DNA of 29,065 nucleotides from Brevibacterium picturae (GCF_030453725.1 NZ_JAKDJU010000022.1:1-29065); one strand, 5' to 3'. Positions 8,786-17,648 are shown, counted from the first letter of the stretch. Notes: generated by a model from the sequence alone, not told the origin. Made by a program: numbers and translations.

Positions 8786-9409
8786 TCAGAAGAAGACCGT
8801 CGTCAGGTCCGAGAGCAGCGAGATGACCACGGGAACAACGGAGAGCAGCAGGAATGCGGGAAGGATGCAGACTCCGAGTGGCACGACGAGTTTGACGCCC
8901 AGGGCCGCAGCCGCCTCCTGCCTGCGTCTGCGCGACGAGTCTCGGAGTTCCTGTGCGACGGATTCGATGAGTGGTGCGGGACCGACGCCGGTGTGTTCGG
9001 AGAATTCGAAGACCTCAAGGACAGGGACGAGTCGGTCATCCTCGGTCAGGTCTTGGCCCCCGATCGTCATGGATCGCGCGATTCGTCCCAGACCGGAGCG
9101 GTCCTCTGTGGCTTCGGCGGTCAGTGTCAGAGCGACCGGGATCGGCAATCCCGAAGTCAGACAGATAGCCACGAGGTCGAGGTCGAAGGCAAGCAGGTCA
9201 TCGACCACCCGAGGCTGTGGCTCCGTCCCCGACTGCACGCCCGTTCGCGCCCCCTTCGCAGCAGTCACGCGAACAGAACTGCCTCGACCTGCGGTGTCCC
9301 GCTGACGTGTCACCTGTCCGTTCAGCAGGCGCCTCAGCCGCCCGTCGGATCTGCCGGACCACAGCAGAACACCGGCCGCTATGAGGGCTCCCACCAGGAG
9401 TGCGGTCAT
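8786..9409 (-). CDS. tadC: TadC-like pilus platform protein (type II secretion F family)
   Basis: Inner-membrane platform protein of the Tad machinery, 207 aa from ATG 9409. It has a membrane segment at the very N-terminus (LLVGALIAAGVLLW), a cytoplasmic T2SF domain with the typical AICLTSGLPIPVAL and EVFEFSEHTGVGPAPLIESVA stretches, then a basic stretch (RDSSRRRRQEAA) and two closing hydrophobic segments (VKLVVPLGVCILPAFLLLSVVPVVISLL). A longer start at 9451 would overlap tadB. ATG 9409 lies 5 nt after the tadB stop and fits the compact layout. With TadB it should form the membrane base that the TadA ATPase drives. Confidence 0.85.
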   Translation of the reverse strand: MTALLVGALIAAGVLLWSGRSDGRLRRLLNGQVTRQRDTAGRGSSVRVTAAKGARTGVQSGTEPQPRVVDDLLAFDLDLVAICLTSGLPIPVALTLTAEATEDRSGLGRIARSMTIGGQDLTEDDRLVPVLEVFEFSEHTGVGPAPLIESVAQELRDSSRRRRQEAAAALGVKLVVPLGVCILPAFLLLSVVPVVISLLSDLTTVFF

Positions 9410-9414
9410 GTCGA

Positions 9415-10092
9415 TCAGCGCTCCGCCCGAGCCATCATCCGTCTCATCCACCAGCGTCCGAGAAGATAGAGGACAAGACCTCCACCGATGCTCACCCGGC
9501 CCGGCAGCCCCGAGAACAGTTCAACGGGCTGGACTCCGATCAGCAGGCCGAGACCGACGCCGATCAACGGCAGCCAGCTGAGCACACGGACTGTCGCTCG
9601 TGGCCCTGCCATCGCAATCCGTCTCTCCCGATCGGCATCGAGGGCACTGCGCTGCGCCCTCGCGTAGCGCAGGATCATCTCGGCAGCAGGCGCACCTGAA
9701 CGTTCCGACACCGTCCACACCGCAGACATTCCCGCGAACACGTCTGCGGCGGCCGGCGGCAGGTCTGTCCCCCTGGTGGCAATGGCTCGTCCGGGTTCCT
9801 CGCCCAACGAGATCGCACGTGAGATCGGGGCCAGCTGTACGTTCTGCCTGCTCAGGGTCGACATCACCGCCTGTGGAGTCATTCCCACCTTGAGCAGGTG
9901 GGCACAGTTCTCCACTGCGGAGATGGCCCACAGCTTCTCCTGCTCAGGATCCTTCTTCGTCTGTCCGTCAGCTCGGCGGGGGTCGTCTCTGTCCGGGCCG
10001 GTGCGGAGCAGATCCCGCAGTCGAGATGCCGGGTCCAACGGTGCGCTGAGGATGACGCTGAAGGCAACGAGCACGGCGATGACGGCGATCAT
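9415..10092 (-). CDS. tadB: TadB-like pilus platform protein (type II secretion F family)
   Basis: 225-aa T2SF-domain membrane protein. It starts with a hydrophobic segment (MIAVIAVLVAFSVILSAPL), followed by a cytoplasmic domain containing NCAHLLKVGMTPQAVMSTL and AVWTVSERSGAPAAEMI, then two C-terminal membrane segments (VLSWLPLIGVGLGLLIGV; VSIGGGLVLYLLGRWW). The open frame continues upstream to 10458, but that part is an out-of-frame reading of tadA. The start at 10092 shares one base with the tadA stop (TGATG), indicating coupled translation. It partners TadC in the pilus base. Confidence 0.87.
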   Translation of the reverse strand: MIAVIAVLVAFSVILSAPLDPASRLRDLLRTGPDRDDPRRADGQTKKDPEQEKLWAISAVENCAHLLKVGMTPQAVMSTLSRQNVQLAPISRAISLGEEPGRAIATRGTDLPPAAADVFAGMSAVWTVSERSGAPAAEMILRYARAQRSALDADRERRIAMAGPRATVRVLSWLPLIGVGLGLLIGVQPVELFSGLPGRVSIGGGLVLYLLGRWWMRRMMARAER

Positions 10093-11261
10093 CAGGCGGC
10101 CTTCTGCTCGAGCACTGCTTCGAATCGACTCAGCGCCCGACGGTTGAAGGTCCCTTCGGACAGCGGAGATTGTCGACCCCAGACGGGCTCCATTCTCACG
10201 CCGCTGCTGTTCTCCCGCGTCGGAATCGCCAGTTCCGTGATTCCTCGATCGGCACCGACCCGGCGGAGGTGGATGACGAGGTCGATGGCGGTCGAGAACT
10301 GTGAGAAGACAGCCTGTGGGCTCATGTTCGCCAGCGCCCCCAACGCTGCCAGGCGGCTGGGAACAGCTTCGGCGGTGTTCGCATGGATTGTGGCACTGCC
10401 GCCCTCGTGGCCGGTGTTCAGCGCAGTGAGCATGTCCCTGACCTCGGCGCCTCGACATTCCCCGACGACGAGGCGGTCGGGTCGCATCCGCAGGGCGTTG
10501 CGCACGAGGTCGGTCAACGTGACTTCACCGCCGCCTTCGACGTTGGCCTGGCGGGCGGCGAGCTGGACGACGTGGGAGTGGCCGACGATGAGTTCACGTG
10601 AGTCCTCGACGATGACGATGCGGTGAATGGGATCGACGAGCCCCAGAAGTGCGCCGAGAAGGACTGTCTTTCCCGTTCCTGTCCCGCCGGAGATGAGGAT
10701 GTTGGCTCTGGAACGGACCGCCACGGTGAGGAGTTCGTGCACGTCCTCGGGGATGAAACCGCCGGTGAGCAGCTGTTCGAAGCTGAATCCGGCGTGCCGA
10801 GGGACACGGAAGGAGATCGTCGTGAGCTCGCCGGAGATGGGTGGCACGATCGCATTCATCCGTACCCCGTCGGGCAGCCTGACATCGACGAACGGACTCG
10901 AATCGTCGAGACGGCGTCCGCCCAATGCCGCCAGGCGCACGGCCAAGGACCGCACTTCGTCCTCGGAGCCCAAGGACAGATCGAGGAGCTGAGGTCCCGA
11001 ACCGGTGTCGGCGAAGATCTCACGCGGGCCGTTGACGAAGACATCGGTGGTGTCGGCGACCTCGAGCACTGCCTGGAGCGGACCGGCACCGGAGAGCTGC
11101 GCGGACAGTCGATTCACGAGTTCGAGAAGGGCGCTGGAACCGAGCACCCGACCGGTGCGCTGAACCGCCTCGGCGACGGCTGCCGTGGTCACCGGACCCG
11201 GATTGTCGAGCAGGGTCTTGCGCACCTCTGCCACAAGCGAGGCGTCGAGCCATTCGCTCAT
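10092..11261 (-). CDS. tadA: TadA/CpaF-family secretion ATPase
   Basis: 389-aa hexameric ATPase of the type II/IV secretion superfamily that powers pilus assembly. Visible are an N-terminal domain containing DVFVNGPREIFAD, the Walker A GGTGTGKT at 192-199, an Asp box (IVIVEDSREL), Walker B RLVVGECRG near 264-271, and the His box GHEGGSATIHAN near 284-295. The start is ATG 11261, overlapping the ssd stop as ATGA with GGGGGAG about 10 nt upstream; an in-frame GTG at 11270 is less likely. It resembles the actinobacterial helicase/secretion neighbourhood ATPase subgroup. It sits between the CpaE-like ATPase and tadB, the standard order. Confidence 0.93.
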   Translation of the reverse strand: MSEWLDASLVAEVRKTLLDNPGPVTTAAVAEAVQRTGRVLGSSALLELVNRLSAQLSGAGPLQAVLEVADTTDVFVNGPREIFADTGSGPQLLDLSLGSEDEVRSLAVRLAALGGRRLDDSSPFVDVRLPDGVRMNAIVPPISGELTTISFRVPRHAGFSFEQLLTGGFIPEDVHELLTVAVRSRANILISGGTGTGKTVLLGALLGLVDPIHRIVIVEDSRELIVGHSHVVQLAARQANVEGGGEVTLTDLVRNALRMRPDRLVVGECRGAEVRDMLTALNTGHEGGSATIHANTAEAVPSRLAALGALANMSPQAVFSQFSTAIDLVIHLRRVGADRGITELAIPTRENSSGVRMEPVWGRQSPLSEGTFNRRALSRFEAVLEQKAA

Positions 11262-12265
11262 TCCACCCACTCCCCCAGGAGTCGCTCGACGAGCTTGCCC
11301 AGTCGGGCTCCGCCTGGGATGCCTTCGCCCCGGTCGACGGCAGCGGACAGGCCACGATCATCCCGGATGCTGCCGGCGAGGTCGAGCCCGATGGATTTGG
11401 AGAGGAGTTCGGCGTCGAGCCCTCCGGCACCGGTGTCGCGGACGACGAGTCGGACGTCGGGGTGGGATTGGGACAGGCGTTTGGCGACTTGGGACGCAGC
11501 CACCGCGGAGCGGACCCGTGCCGGGGAGACGAGGAGGACGTGATGGCACCGACGCGTCCACTGCGGTGGGGCGTGGCGGGGCAGATCGACGATGACGAGG
11601 TCGAACGCCTGCCCGGCAGCGGCCAGGAAGTCATCGAATACGTCCGGGTCGAGGTCGAGGATGTCGTCCCGGCCCCAGGACAGGATCGCCAGTCCCTCGT
11701 GGCGGGGCAACGCCTGGCTCAGCGTCGAGGGCCGAAGTTGGCCCCGGGAGGCGCTGAGATCGGCCCAGCGTGGTCCGGGGACCTGCTCTGCACCGAGCAC
11801 CAGGTCGAGGCCACCGCCCAGTGGATCGGCGTCGACGAGGACTGTGCTCACATCCGGTCCCGCGCGGCGGGCGAGGGCGCAGGAGAGCACCGAGGCTCCT
11901 GCCCCTCCGCATCCGGCAACGACTCCGACGGTGACGCCGGGCGCCACGGGTGGTTCGACGGCTGCGATCATGCGACCGCTCAGCCATTCCGCGGCCGAGG
12001 GCAGAACCGCCAGCTGTTCGACGCCGAGGTGGGCCGCACGTTTCCATGCTGAGCTCGGTTCGTCTCCGTCGAGGACGACGAGGATGCGGTCAGCATGGTC
12101 CGTGGCGGGAGCTTCGCGAACGTCCTCGCCGAGGAGGATGAGAGACGCGTTCTGCCAGCCGCCCGAGTCGGGAGGCAGAACCTTGAGGGAGATGCCGATG
12201 CTTTCGGCAACCCGTGCGCATTCGTCGGTGATGGCGCCGAGGTCGGTGATGAGTGCTACCTGCAT
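11258..12265 (-). CDS. ssd: Septum-site-determining-like / CpaE-like P-loop protein (Rv3660c type)
   Basis: 335-aa protein of the MinD/ParA-like SIMIBI class, resembling the actinobacterial CpaE homologue called Ssd. Residues 1-110 form a receiver-like N-terminal domain. The nucleotide loop is GCGGAGAS at about 118-125: it keeps the glycines but lacks the Walker lysine and the deviant MinD lysine. VLVDADPLGGGLD follows (switch I region) and DLVIVDLPRHAP (Walker B region). CpaE/TadZ proteins place the pilus machine at a pole; mycobacterial Ssd has been linked to septum control. It is the first gene of the tad group, overlapping tadA. No clear ribosome site precedes ATG 12265. Confidence 0.85.
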   Translation of the reverse strand: MQVALITDLGAITDECARVAESIGISLKVLPPDSGGWQNASLILLGEDVREAPATDHADRILVVLDGDEPSSAWKRAAHLGVEQLAVLPSAAEWLSGRMIAAVEPPVAPGVTVGVVAGCGGAGASVLSCALARRAGPDVSTVLVDADPLGGGLDLVLGAEQVPGPRWADLSASRGQLRPSTLSQALPRHEGLAILSWGRDDILDLDPDVFDDFLAAAGQAFDLVIVDLPRHAPPQWTRRCHHVLLVSPARVRSAVAASQVAKRLSQSHPDVRLVVRDTGAGGLDAELLSKSIGLDLAGSIRDDRGLSAAVDRGEGIPGGARLGKLVERLLGEWVE

Positions 12266-12336
12266 GGTGTCAGCGTGGACCCGTGGTCTTCGGTGATGAC
12301 AGCGCCGACAAACAGGCTGTGGACAGAATACGAAAA

Positions 12337-12373
12337 GGGCGGCTCCTGTGCATTCAAGTCACAGGAGCCGCCC
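12337..12373 (-). terminator. Strong Rho-independent terminator
   Basis: A perfect 14-bp stem (GGGCGGCTCCTGTG and its complement) with a 9-nt loop is followed on the minus strand by CTTTTCG. It is the second of two hairpins after the 952-aa membrane-protein gene and should insulate the tad operon from it. Confidence 0.8.
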
Positions 12374-12456
12374 CTACATGGTCGAGCGAAGCATCTCGCC
12401 CGGTCAGAGTCCTCATGGCCTCAGTCCGAGGGAATCAGCTCGGATGGTCAGACGGT

Positions 12457-12491
12457 GTGTGCTCGGACTGTTGTCCACAGTCCGAGCACAC
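12457..12491 (-). terminator. 15-bp hairpin containing a DnaA-box-like sequence
   Basis: A perfect 15-bp inverted repeat (GTGTGCTCGGACTGT and its complement) with a 5-nt loop lies 18 nt past the stop of the 952-aa gene. No T-tract follows, so it may be an intrinsic terminator of the actinobacterial U-less kind or an mRNA 3' stabiliser. Its centre spells TTGTCCACA (12471-12479), the preferred actinobacterial DnaA box. Confidence 0.6.
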
Positions 12492-12509
12492 GAGTCGACC
12501 GTTGTGGAT

Positions 12510-15368
12510 TCAGCCGCGTTGGACACCTTCGGTGTTGCGGAGGAGTCCTTCACGGCCATCAGAATCGCGGACCTTGAACCACGAGCCGTTGTCCTCGAGG
12601 CCGAGGAACCAGTCGCCGGGGTAAATCGTGAACACCGGCATTCCGGTGGTCGCGTCCACCGCTTCGCGCGGTTCCGGAACGGCGAACCAGAACGCCTGGA
12701 TGACATTCTGGCTGGTGCCGCGATTGGATCCGTCCTGATCGGCGTCGTTCCGGCTCTCATCCGACCGGTCCTCGCGATCATCCGGGCCACCGCCCGGCTG
12801 AACCGCGCTCTGGGCGACGGTCTCCTCGTTGTCAATCGCGGAGGCGTTTGACGAGGCGTTGGCGGCTCCGAAGCGTGGAGCCGAAGGCGCATTCTCGGCG
12901 TTGTCTCCGCCGCGGCCACTCGCCTCTCCAGTTTCCGAGCCGCTGGTGCCGTAGCCGGCCACCGGCACATACTGAGTCGGTTCGTCAGCTTCCGGGTGAA
13001 TAGGACTCTGCGAACCGGATGCTGCACCACCGGGTTCTGCGGCACCTGGTTGTGCGGCACTGGGGGCGGTTGCGGCGGGACCGTTGACGACGGTGGCTTC
13101 GTCAGCCGCTCCCCCGGCAGGGGACCCCGCAACCTGGGAATCGGTTCCACGATCGTCGGCGGCGGTCGAGCTTCCCTCGGTGTGTTCGACATTCGCCGAA
13201 TCATCCGAGCCGGATGTGTCGACTGGCTCTCCCGAGTCGGTTGAGGCTGCCGAGTCGACAGAATCTGCCGCACCGGCTGAATCTGCCGCACCGGCTGAAT
13301 CGGCCGCATCGGGTGAGTCGCTTTCCGGCTTGAGCGCAACTCCCTCGGTGGCACGAATGTTGGCCTCCGAGTCATGAGCATTGACCTTGGTGGCAAACGA
13401 ACTGCTCTCCGCAGGAGATGCGGAGTCGTCGTCTGTCAGCCCTGAGGAGCCGTCCGACGTCGACGTCGCAGTCACATCCGAGACATCCGTGCGGTCATCG
13501 CCATCTGCGATGCGGTCGGCATGCCTGTCAGCTGCTTCTGATTCGGTGTCTGAATCGGGAGCGGCATGGCGTCCACGACGGCGTTCGGATTCCGAGTTCG
13601 CCGAGGCGGCTCCGGCAGCTGCCGCACCGACGCCTACAGCGCCGGCACCTGCGACGGCTGCGGTCGTGCCCGCTCCCGAGGAGTCCTCATTCTCGCTGTC
13701 GGAGTTCGACTCGGCGGCGCTCAGGCCGTCCGCGCCGGGGCCGCTCGGGTCGCTCGAGTTGCTCGAGTTGTCAGCGCTTGAACTGTCGGCAGGCACCGGA
13801 GACTGGACTGCTGTCTCGCCGTCGTTGCTCCATGGCGATTCTTCCCGGTGAGCGCCGAAGCCGAAGGTCTGCGTCGGTTCACTCTGCGTGTGCTGGGGCT
13901 CCTGTGAGTGCTGAGTGCCGAGGTAGGTCTGGCCTGATCCTGTGCTCTGCACCGACTGTTCCGCAGAATCTTCAGCAGCCGGTGCGGAATCGAACGATGT
14001 TTCCTGTACCTGCTGCTCAGGTGGAGCATACGGATTGTTCTGCTCGGCGCCGATGGGCTGACCGAACCGGTCCTGCCCATCTGGCTGTCCCGGTCCGCCG
14101 AACTGGTTTGAGCCGCCGAACTGATCTTGCCCGTCGGGCTGACCATTCTGGACCGGCGCAGCGAACTGACCACCCGGCGCCGACTGTCCCGGCGCAGCAA
14201 ACTGCCCCGGCTGACCGGGCGCAGCGAACTGCCCCGGCTGACCTGGCTGCCCCTGTTGCCCTGGCTGCCCGAACTGGCCCGGGCCTCCGGGCTGTCCCGG
14301 GTGACCGGGCGTTCCTGGCTGCCCCTGTGAACCGATCGGTCCGTTGGGCTGGCCTCCCCCGTAGGGTGCGCCGAATCCGCCTGGGCCGTTGTGGGCCCCC
14401 GGCATATTCGCCACAGGCGCGGGGTGCGGTGAGCGTTTGGTCACGGGGCGTGCCTTCGGGTGTGCAGCAACCTCGTCGCGAACCGCGAATTCCTTGCCGA
14501 AGAAGGGAAGCATCGTGAATACGCCTGCGAAGAAGGCGATAAGCGCCGCGAAGAATGCGAGGTACGCTCCGATGTGCCAGTACTGGACCGAGGTCAGCAG
14601 GTGTACGAACGCGAAGGTGAACGAAGCGCCGGACAGAACCGAGATCGCCTGATCGAGACTGAGCGAACCGACTCTGAGCCGCCCGTTGCCAAACTTCCCG
14701 ACGAACACGGCCGCCACGATCAGCCAGATTCCGAACACGTCGAATGTCAGGGTGCCCATAGCGTCGATGGTCCAATGCCACAGCGACCATGAGATGAACC
14801 CATCAGTCTTGAACGGCACGAAGAGGACGAACAGCGAAAGGAATCCCGCGAAGAGCAGGAACAGATCGCGCAGTGTCAGCGGCCCGAGAAGCCCCGGTCC
14901 TGTACGGGGGCTCTTCGGCGCGACCGGACCAGCGGAACCGAACTGTCCCGGGGCCGCGCCATACGGACCGGGACCAGAACCATACGGACCTGGTGCAGAA
15001 CCATACGGACCAGGACCTGCCGAACCATTTGGGCCAGGTGCAGAGCCATACGGTCCTGGGGCTGAACCATACGGTCCTGAGCCGGGAGCGGAGCCATAAG
15101 GAGCCGACCCTGCCTGCTGTGGCCCAGGTCCGGAACCGTAAGGACCAGGAGCAGAACCAAAGGGGCCGGGGTCAGCCGAACCGACAGGGCCGCCGCCGTA
15201 CCCACCGGGTCCGGATGTTTGCGACTCGGGTCCTCCGCCGAAAGCAGGCCCAGGTCCGTTGGCCGGCCCCTGGCCGAACTGCGGTTGATTGCTCGGCCCA
15301 GGATTCTGCGCGTGCTGATCATGCCACTGCTGTGGTCCTGATCCAGTTGGGTGCTGCGGCGAACTCAT
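12510..15368 (-). CDS. Large low-complexity membrane protein with four membrane segments and C-terminal SH3-like region
   Basis: I do not recognise a named family for this 952-aa protein. Residues 1-150 are Gly/Pro/Ser-rich with many YGSAPGP-type repeats. Four membrane segments follow at about 169-186, 207-224, 241-258 and 268-290. Next come a collagen-like Gly-X-Y region with many GQPGQPG and QFAAPG units, then a long Ser/Asp/Glu-rich stretch with AADSAG repeats. The last ~60 residues (containing PVFTIYPGDWFLGLEDNGSW) read like a bacterial SH3 or small beta-barrel domain. The start at 15368 has GGAG 7 nt upstream. It lies on the same strand as the tad genes but is separated by two hairpins. 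Envelope attachment or a structural role is a guess; antisense frames over it are composition artefacts. Confidence 0.75.
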   Translation of the reverse strand: MSSPQHPTGSGPQQWHDQHAQNPGPSNQPQFGQGPANGPGPAFGGGPESQTSGPGGYGGGPVGSADPGPFGSAPGPYGSGPGPQQAGSAPYGSAPGSGPYGSAPGPYGSAPGPNGSAGPGPYGSAPGPYGSGPGPYGAAPGQFGSAGPVAPKSPRTGPGLLGPLTLRDLFLLFAGFLSLFVLFVPFKTDGFISWSLWHWTIDAMGTLTFDVFGIWLIVAAVFVGKFGNGRLRVGSLSLDQAISVLSGASFTFAFVHLLTSVQYWHIGAYLAFFAALIAFFAGVFTMLPFFGKEFAVRDEVAAHPKARPVTKRSPHPAPVANMPGAHNGPGGFGAPYGGGQPNGPIGSQGQPGTPGHPGQPGGPGQFGQPGQQGQPGQPGQFAAPGQPGQFAAPGQSAPGGQFAAPVQNGQPDGQDQFGGSNQFGGPGQPDGQDRFGQPIGAEQNNPYAPPEQQVQETSFDSAPAAEDSAEQSVQSTGSGQTYLGTQHSQEPQHTQSEPTQTFGFGAHREESPWSNDGETAVQSPVPADSSSADNSSNSSDPSGPGADGLSAAESNSDSENEDSSGAGTTAAVAGAGAVGVGAAAAGAASANSESERRRGRHAAPDSDTESEAADRHADRIADGDDRTDVSDVTATSTSDGSSGLTDDDSASPAESSSFATKVNAHDSEANIRATEGVALKPESDSPDAADSAGAADSAGAADSVDSAASTDSGEPVDTSGSDDSANVEHTEGSSTAADDRGTDSQVAGSPAGGAADEATVVNGPAATAPSAAQPGAAEPGGAASGSQSPIHPEADEPTQYVPVAGYGTSGSETGEASGRGGDNAENAPSAPRFGAANASSNASAIDNEETVAQSAVQPGGGPDDREDRSDESRNDADQDGSNRGTSQNVIQAFWFAVPEPREAVDATTGMPVFTIYPGDWFLGLEDNGSWFKVRDSDGREGLLRNTEGVQRG
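13261..13314. repeat. 18-bp tandem repeat within the acidic region
   Basis: Three tandem copies of an 18-bp unit (GAATCTGCCGCACCGGCT, the third degenerate) encode repeated AADSAG on the minus strand. The unit is a multiple of three, so copy-number change would keep the frame. Confidence 0.75.
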
Positions 15369-15695
15369 CGCTTACTCCAGTCGCTCGTGGGGACAGGGTC
15401 GTCAAACTTCATGTGTCTGTCTGGTTTCCATCCTGACAGACTCCGACCCCATCCTTGCAGAACAGGACCCCCTGTGCACTCCTTCTATGCCGCCTGTCAG
15501 ATGCAGGCGAATCGGCGAATGGGCCCTGCCGCAGGGTTCACCCGGCCCGTGCAGTGTGTCCTATAGCACAGCATTAAGGTGATTGCTACCCCCGGAAACC
15601 ACCGCTCATCGAACGGACGACGGTGCCCCAGGGCCCCATCTCGGGTATACAGTGCAACTAGAATTTTCGATCCACCAAAGAAGCCGGAGGGAAAA
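15369..15695. other. Divergent intergenic region between the 952-aa gene and acs
   Basis: This 327-bp non-coding region should hold both promoters. Seen here: an inverted repeat GTCTGTC/GACAGAC with a 13-nt spacer (15415-15421 and 15435-15441), close to the minus-strand gene; a TAGAAT box at 15659-15664, about 30 nt before acs; and the acs ribosome site GGAGGG. No full TGTGA-N6-TCACA Crp site was found by eye, and there is no convincing small gene. Confidence 0.6.
15659..15664 (+). promoter_or_regulatory. Candidate -10 box (TAGAAT) for acs
   Basis: TAGAAT matches TATAAT at five of six positions and would give a leader of about 25 nt. The sequence 17 nt upstream does not resemble a -35 element, so an activator may be needed. 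This is a visual call only. Confidence 0.3.
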
Positions 15696-17633
15696 ATGAC
15701 CGACAGCACTGAAGAACACATCGAGGTCTATGCTCCACCAGTGGAGTTCGCCGCTGCCGCCAACGTCAAGGCCGACGAATACGAGCGTGCAGATGCCGAC
15801 TACCTGAGCTTCTGGGCCGAGCAGTCCCGCGAACTCGTCGATTGGAAGGAAGACTTCGGCGAAGTTCTCGACTGGACCAACCCCCCGTTCGCGAAATGGT
15901 TCATCGGCGGTAAACTCAACGTCGCCTACAACTGTCTCGACCGCCACGTCATCGCCGGCAATGGCGATCGTGTGGCCATCAACTTCGAAGGTGAGCCCGG
16001 CGACTCCCGCTCCCTCACTTACGCACAGTTGCTCGCCGAGGTATCCAGGGCCGCCAACACCCTGACCGGCCTCGGAGTCAAGGCCGGGGACCGTGTGGCG
16101 ATCTACCTGCCAATGATTCCCGAAGCGATGATCTCGATGCTGGCCTGCGCCCGACTGGGTGCGGCTCATTCAGTCGTCTTCGGCGGCTTCTCGGCCGACG
16201 CGTTGCGCTCACGCATCATCGACGCCGAGGCACGTGTGGTCATCACCGCAGATGGCAGCTACCGTCGCACCAAGGCCACGAGCCTCAAACCGGCCGTCGA
16301 CGAGGCGCTGTCTCACGGGGACACCCCTGTCGAGACCGTCCTCGTGGTCCGCCGTACCGGTCAGGACGTCGAAATGGTCGACGGCCGCGACCAGTGGTGG
16401 GACGAGACCGTGGCGAAGGCGAGCCCCGAACACGAATGCGAATTCTTCGATTCCGAGAATCCACTGTTCATCCTCTACACCTCGGGTACGACAGGTAGGC
16501 CCAAGGGCATTCTGCATACGTCAGGGGGCTACCTCACCCAGGTGCTCTACTCGATGAAGTCGGTGTTCGACATCAAGCCCGAATCCGATGTGTTCTGGTG
16601 CACGGCAGACGTCGGTTGGGTCACCGGACACTCCTACGTCACTTATGGTCCGTTGGCCGCAGGCGTCTCCCAGATCGTCTATGAGGGCACGCCCGACACA
16701 CCCCACCAGGGCCGCTGGTGGGAGATCGTCGAGAAGTACAAGGCAACGATCCTCTATGCTGCTCCGACTGCGATCCGCACGTGCATGAAGTGGGGTGAGG
16801 AGATTCCGGAGAAGTACGACCTCTCCAGCCTGCGTCTGCTCGGCAGCGTCGGCGAACCGATCAACCCGGAGGCTTGGCGTTGGTACCACCGCGTCATCGG
16901 CGGTGAGCGCTGCCCTATCGTCGACACCTGGTGGCAGACAGAGACCGGCGCGCACATGATTGCACCGCTGCCCGGCGTGATGTCGACGAAGCCAGGCTCT
17001 TCGCAGCGTCCGATCCCCGGCATCTCCGTCGACGTCGTCGACGACGAGGGCAACAGCCCTGCCGGACCCGAGGGTGGGCTGCTCGTCATTCGCCAGCCGT
17101 GGCCGTCAATGCTGCGCGGCATCTGGAAAGATCCCGAGCGCTTCAAGGAGACCTACTGGTCACGGTTCGAGGAGACCTACTTCGCCGGAGACGGAGCCAG
17201 GCGCGATGAGGACGGGGACATCTGGTTCCTCGGCCGTGTCGATGACGTGATGAACGTGTCCGGGCACCGCCTGTCGACCACGGAGATCGAGTCGTCCTTG
17301 GTCGCTCACCCCTATGTCGCCGAGGCGGCTGTGGTCGGCGCGGCCGACGATACGTCCGGCCAGGCGGTCGTCGCCTTCGTCATCGTCGTCGGCGGGGTGG
17401 AGAACACACCCGAGTCCTCCGAGGAGCTGCGCCAGCACGTCGGCAAGGACATCGGACCGATCGCGAAGCCGAAGAAGGTCCACATCGTGTCCGAGCTGCC
17501 GAAGACCCGTTCGGGCAAGATCATGCGTCGCCTGCTCAAGGATGTCGCCGAACATCGCAAGGTGGGAGACTCCTCGACATTGGCCGACTCGTCTGTCATG
17601 GACCTCATCGAGGAATCGGTGGCGAAGTCCTGA
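15696..17633 (+). CDS. acs: Acetyl-CoA synthetase (AMP-forming)
   Basis: 645-aa enzyme that activates acetate to acetyl-CoA through acetyl-AMP, the high-affinity route for acetate use. Motifs of the adenylate-forming family are intact: YTSGTTGRPKG at 261-271 (phosphate loop), DTWWQTETGAHM (acetate pocket and adenine site), FAGDGARRDEDG and GRVDDVMNVSGHRL (hinge), and PKTRSGKIMRR near the C-terminus. The catalytic lysine, about K608, is the residue controlled by reversible acetylation in other bacteria. Length is normal for Acs. The frame is open back to 15579, but ATG 15696 has GGAGGG just upstream and matches the usual N-terminus. A hairpin terminator follows, so it is probably monocistronic. 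Confidence 0.96.
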   Translation: MTDSTEEHIEVYAPPVEFAAAANVKADEYERADADYLSFWAEQSRELVDWKEDFGEVLDWTNPPFAKWFIGGKLNVAYNCLDRHVIAGNGDRVAINFEGEPGDSRSLTYAQLLAEVSRAANTLTGLGVKAGDRVAIYLPMIPEAMISMLACARLGAAHSVVFGGFSADALRSRIIDAEARVVITADGSYRRTKATSLKPAVDEALSHGDTPVETVLVVRRTGQDVEMVDGRDQWWDETVAKASPEHECEFFDSENPLFILYTSGTTGRPKGILHTSGGYLTQVLYSMKSVFDIKPESDVFWCTADVGWVTGHSYVTYGPLAAGVSQIVYEGTPDTPHQGRWWEIVEKYKATILYAAPTAIRTCMKWGEEIPEKYDLSSLRLLGSVGEPINPEAWRWYHRVIGGERCPIVDTWWQTETGAHMIAPLPGVMSTKPGSSQRPIPGISVDVVDDEGNSPAGPEGGLLVIRQPWPSMLRGIWKDPERFKETYWSRFEETYFAGDGARRDEDGDIWFLGRVDDVMNVSGHRLSTTEIESSLVAHPYVAEAAVVGAADDTSGQAVVAFVIVVGGVENTPESSEELRQHVGKDIGPIAKPKKVHIVSELPKTRSGKIMRRLLKDVAEHRKVGDSSTLADSSVMDLIEESVAKS

Positions 17634-17648
17634 TCTCGCGCTGAGAAG

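Noticed and set aside
10093..10458. N-terminal extension of the tadB frame
   Set aside because: It is an out-of-frame reading of tadA; the conserved membrane start begins at 10092.
13418..14518. 366-aa plus-strand frame opposite the 952-aa gene
   Set aside because: It is dominated by Arg/Pro/Ser from reading low-complexity Gly/Pro codons backwards; no ribosome site or domain.
14930..15200. Regular repeats resembling a CRISPR array
   Set aside because: The repeats encode YGSAPGP units in an open frame, have no unique spacers of even length and no cas genes nearby.
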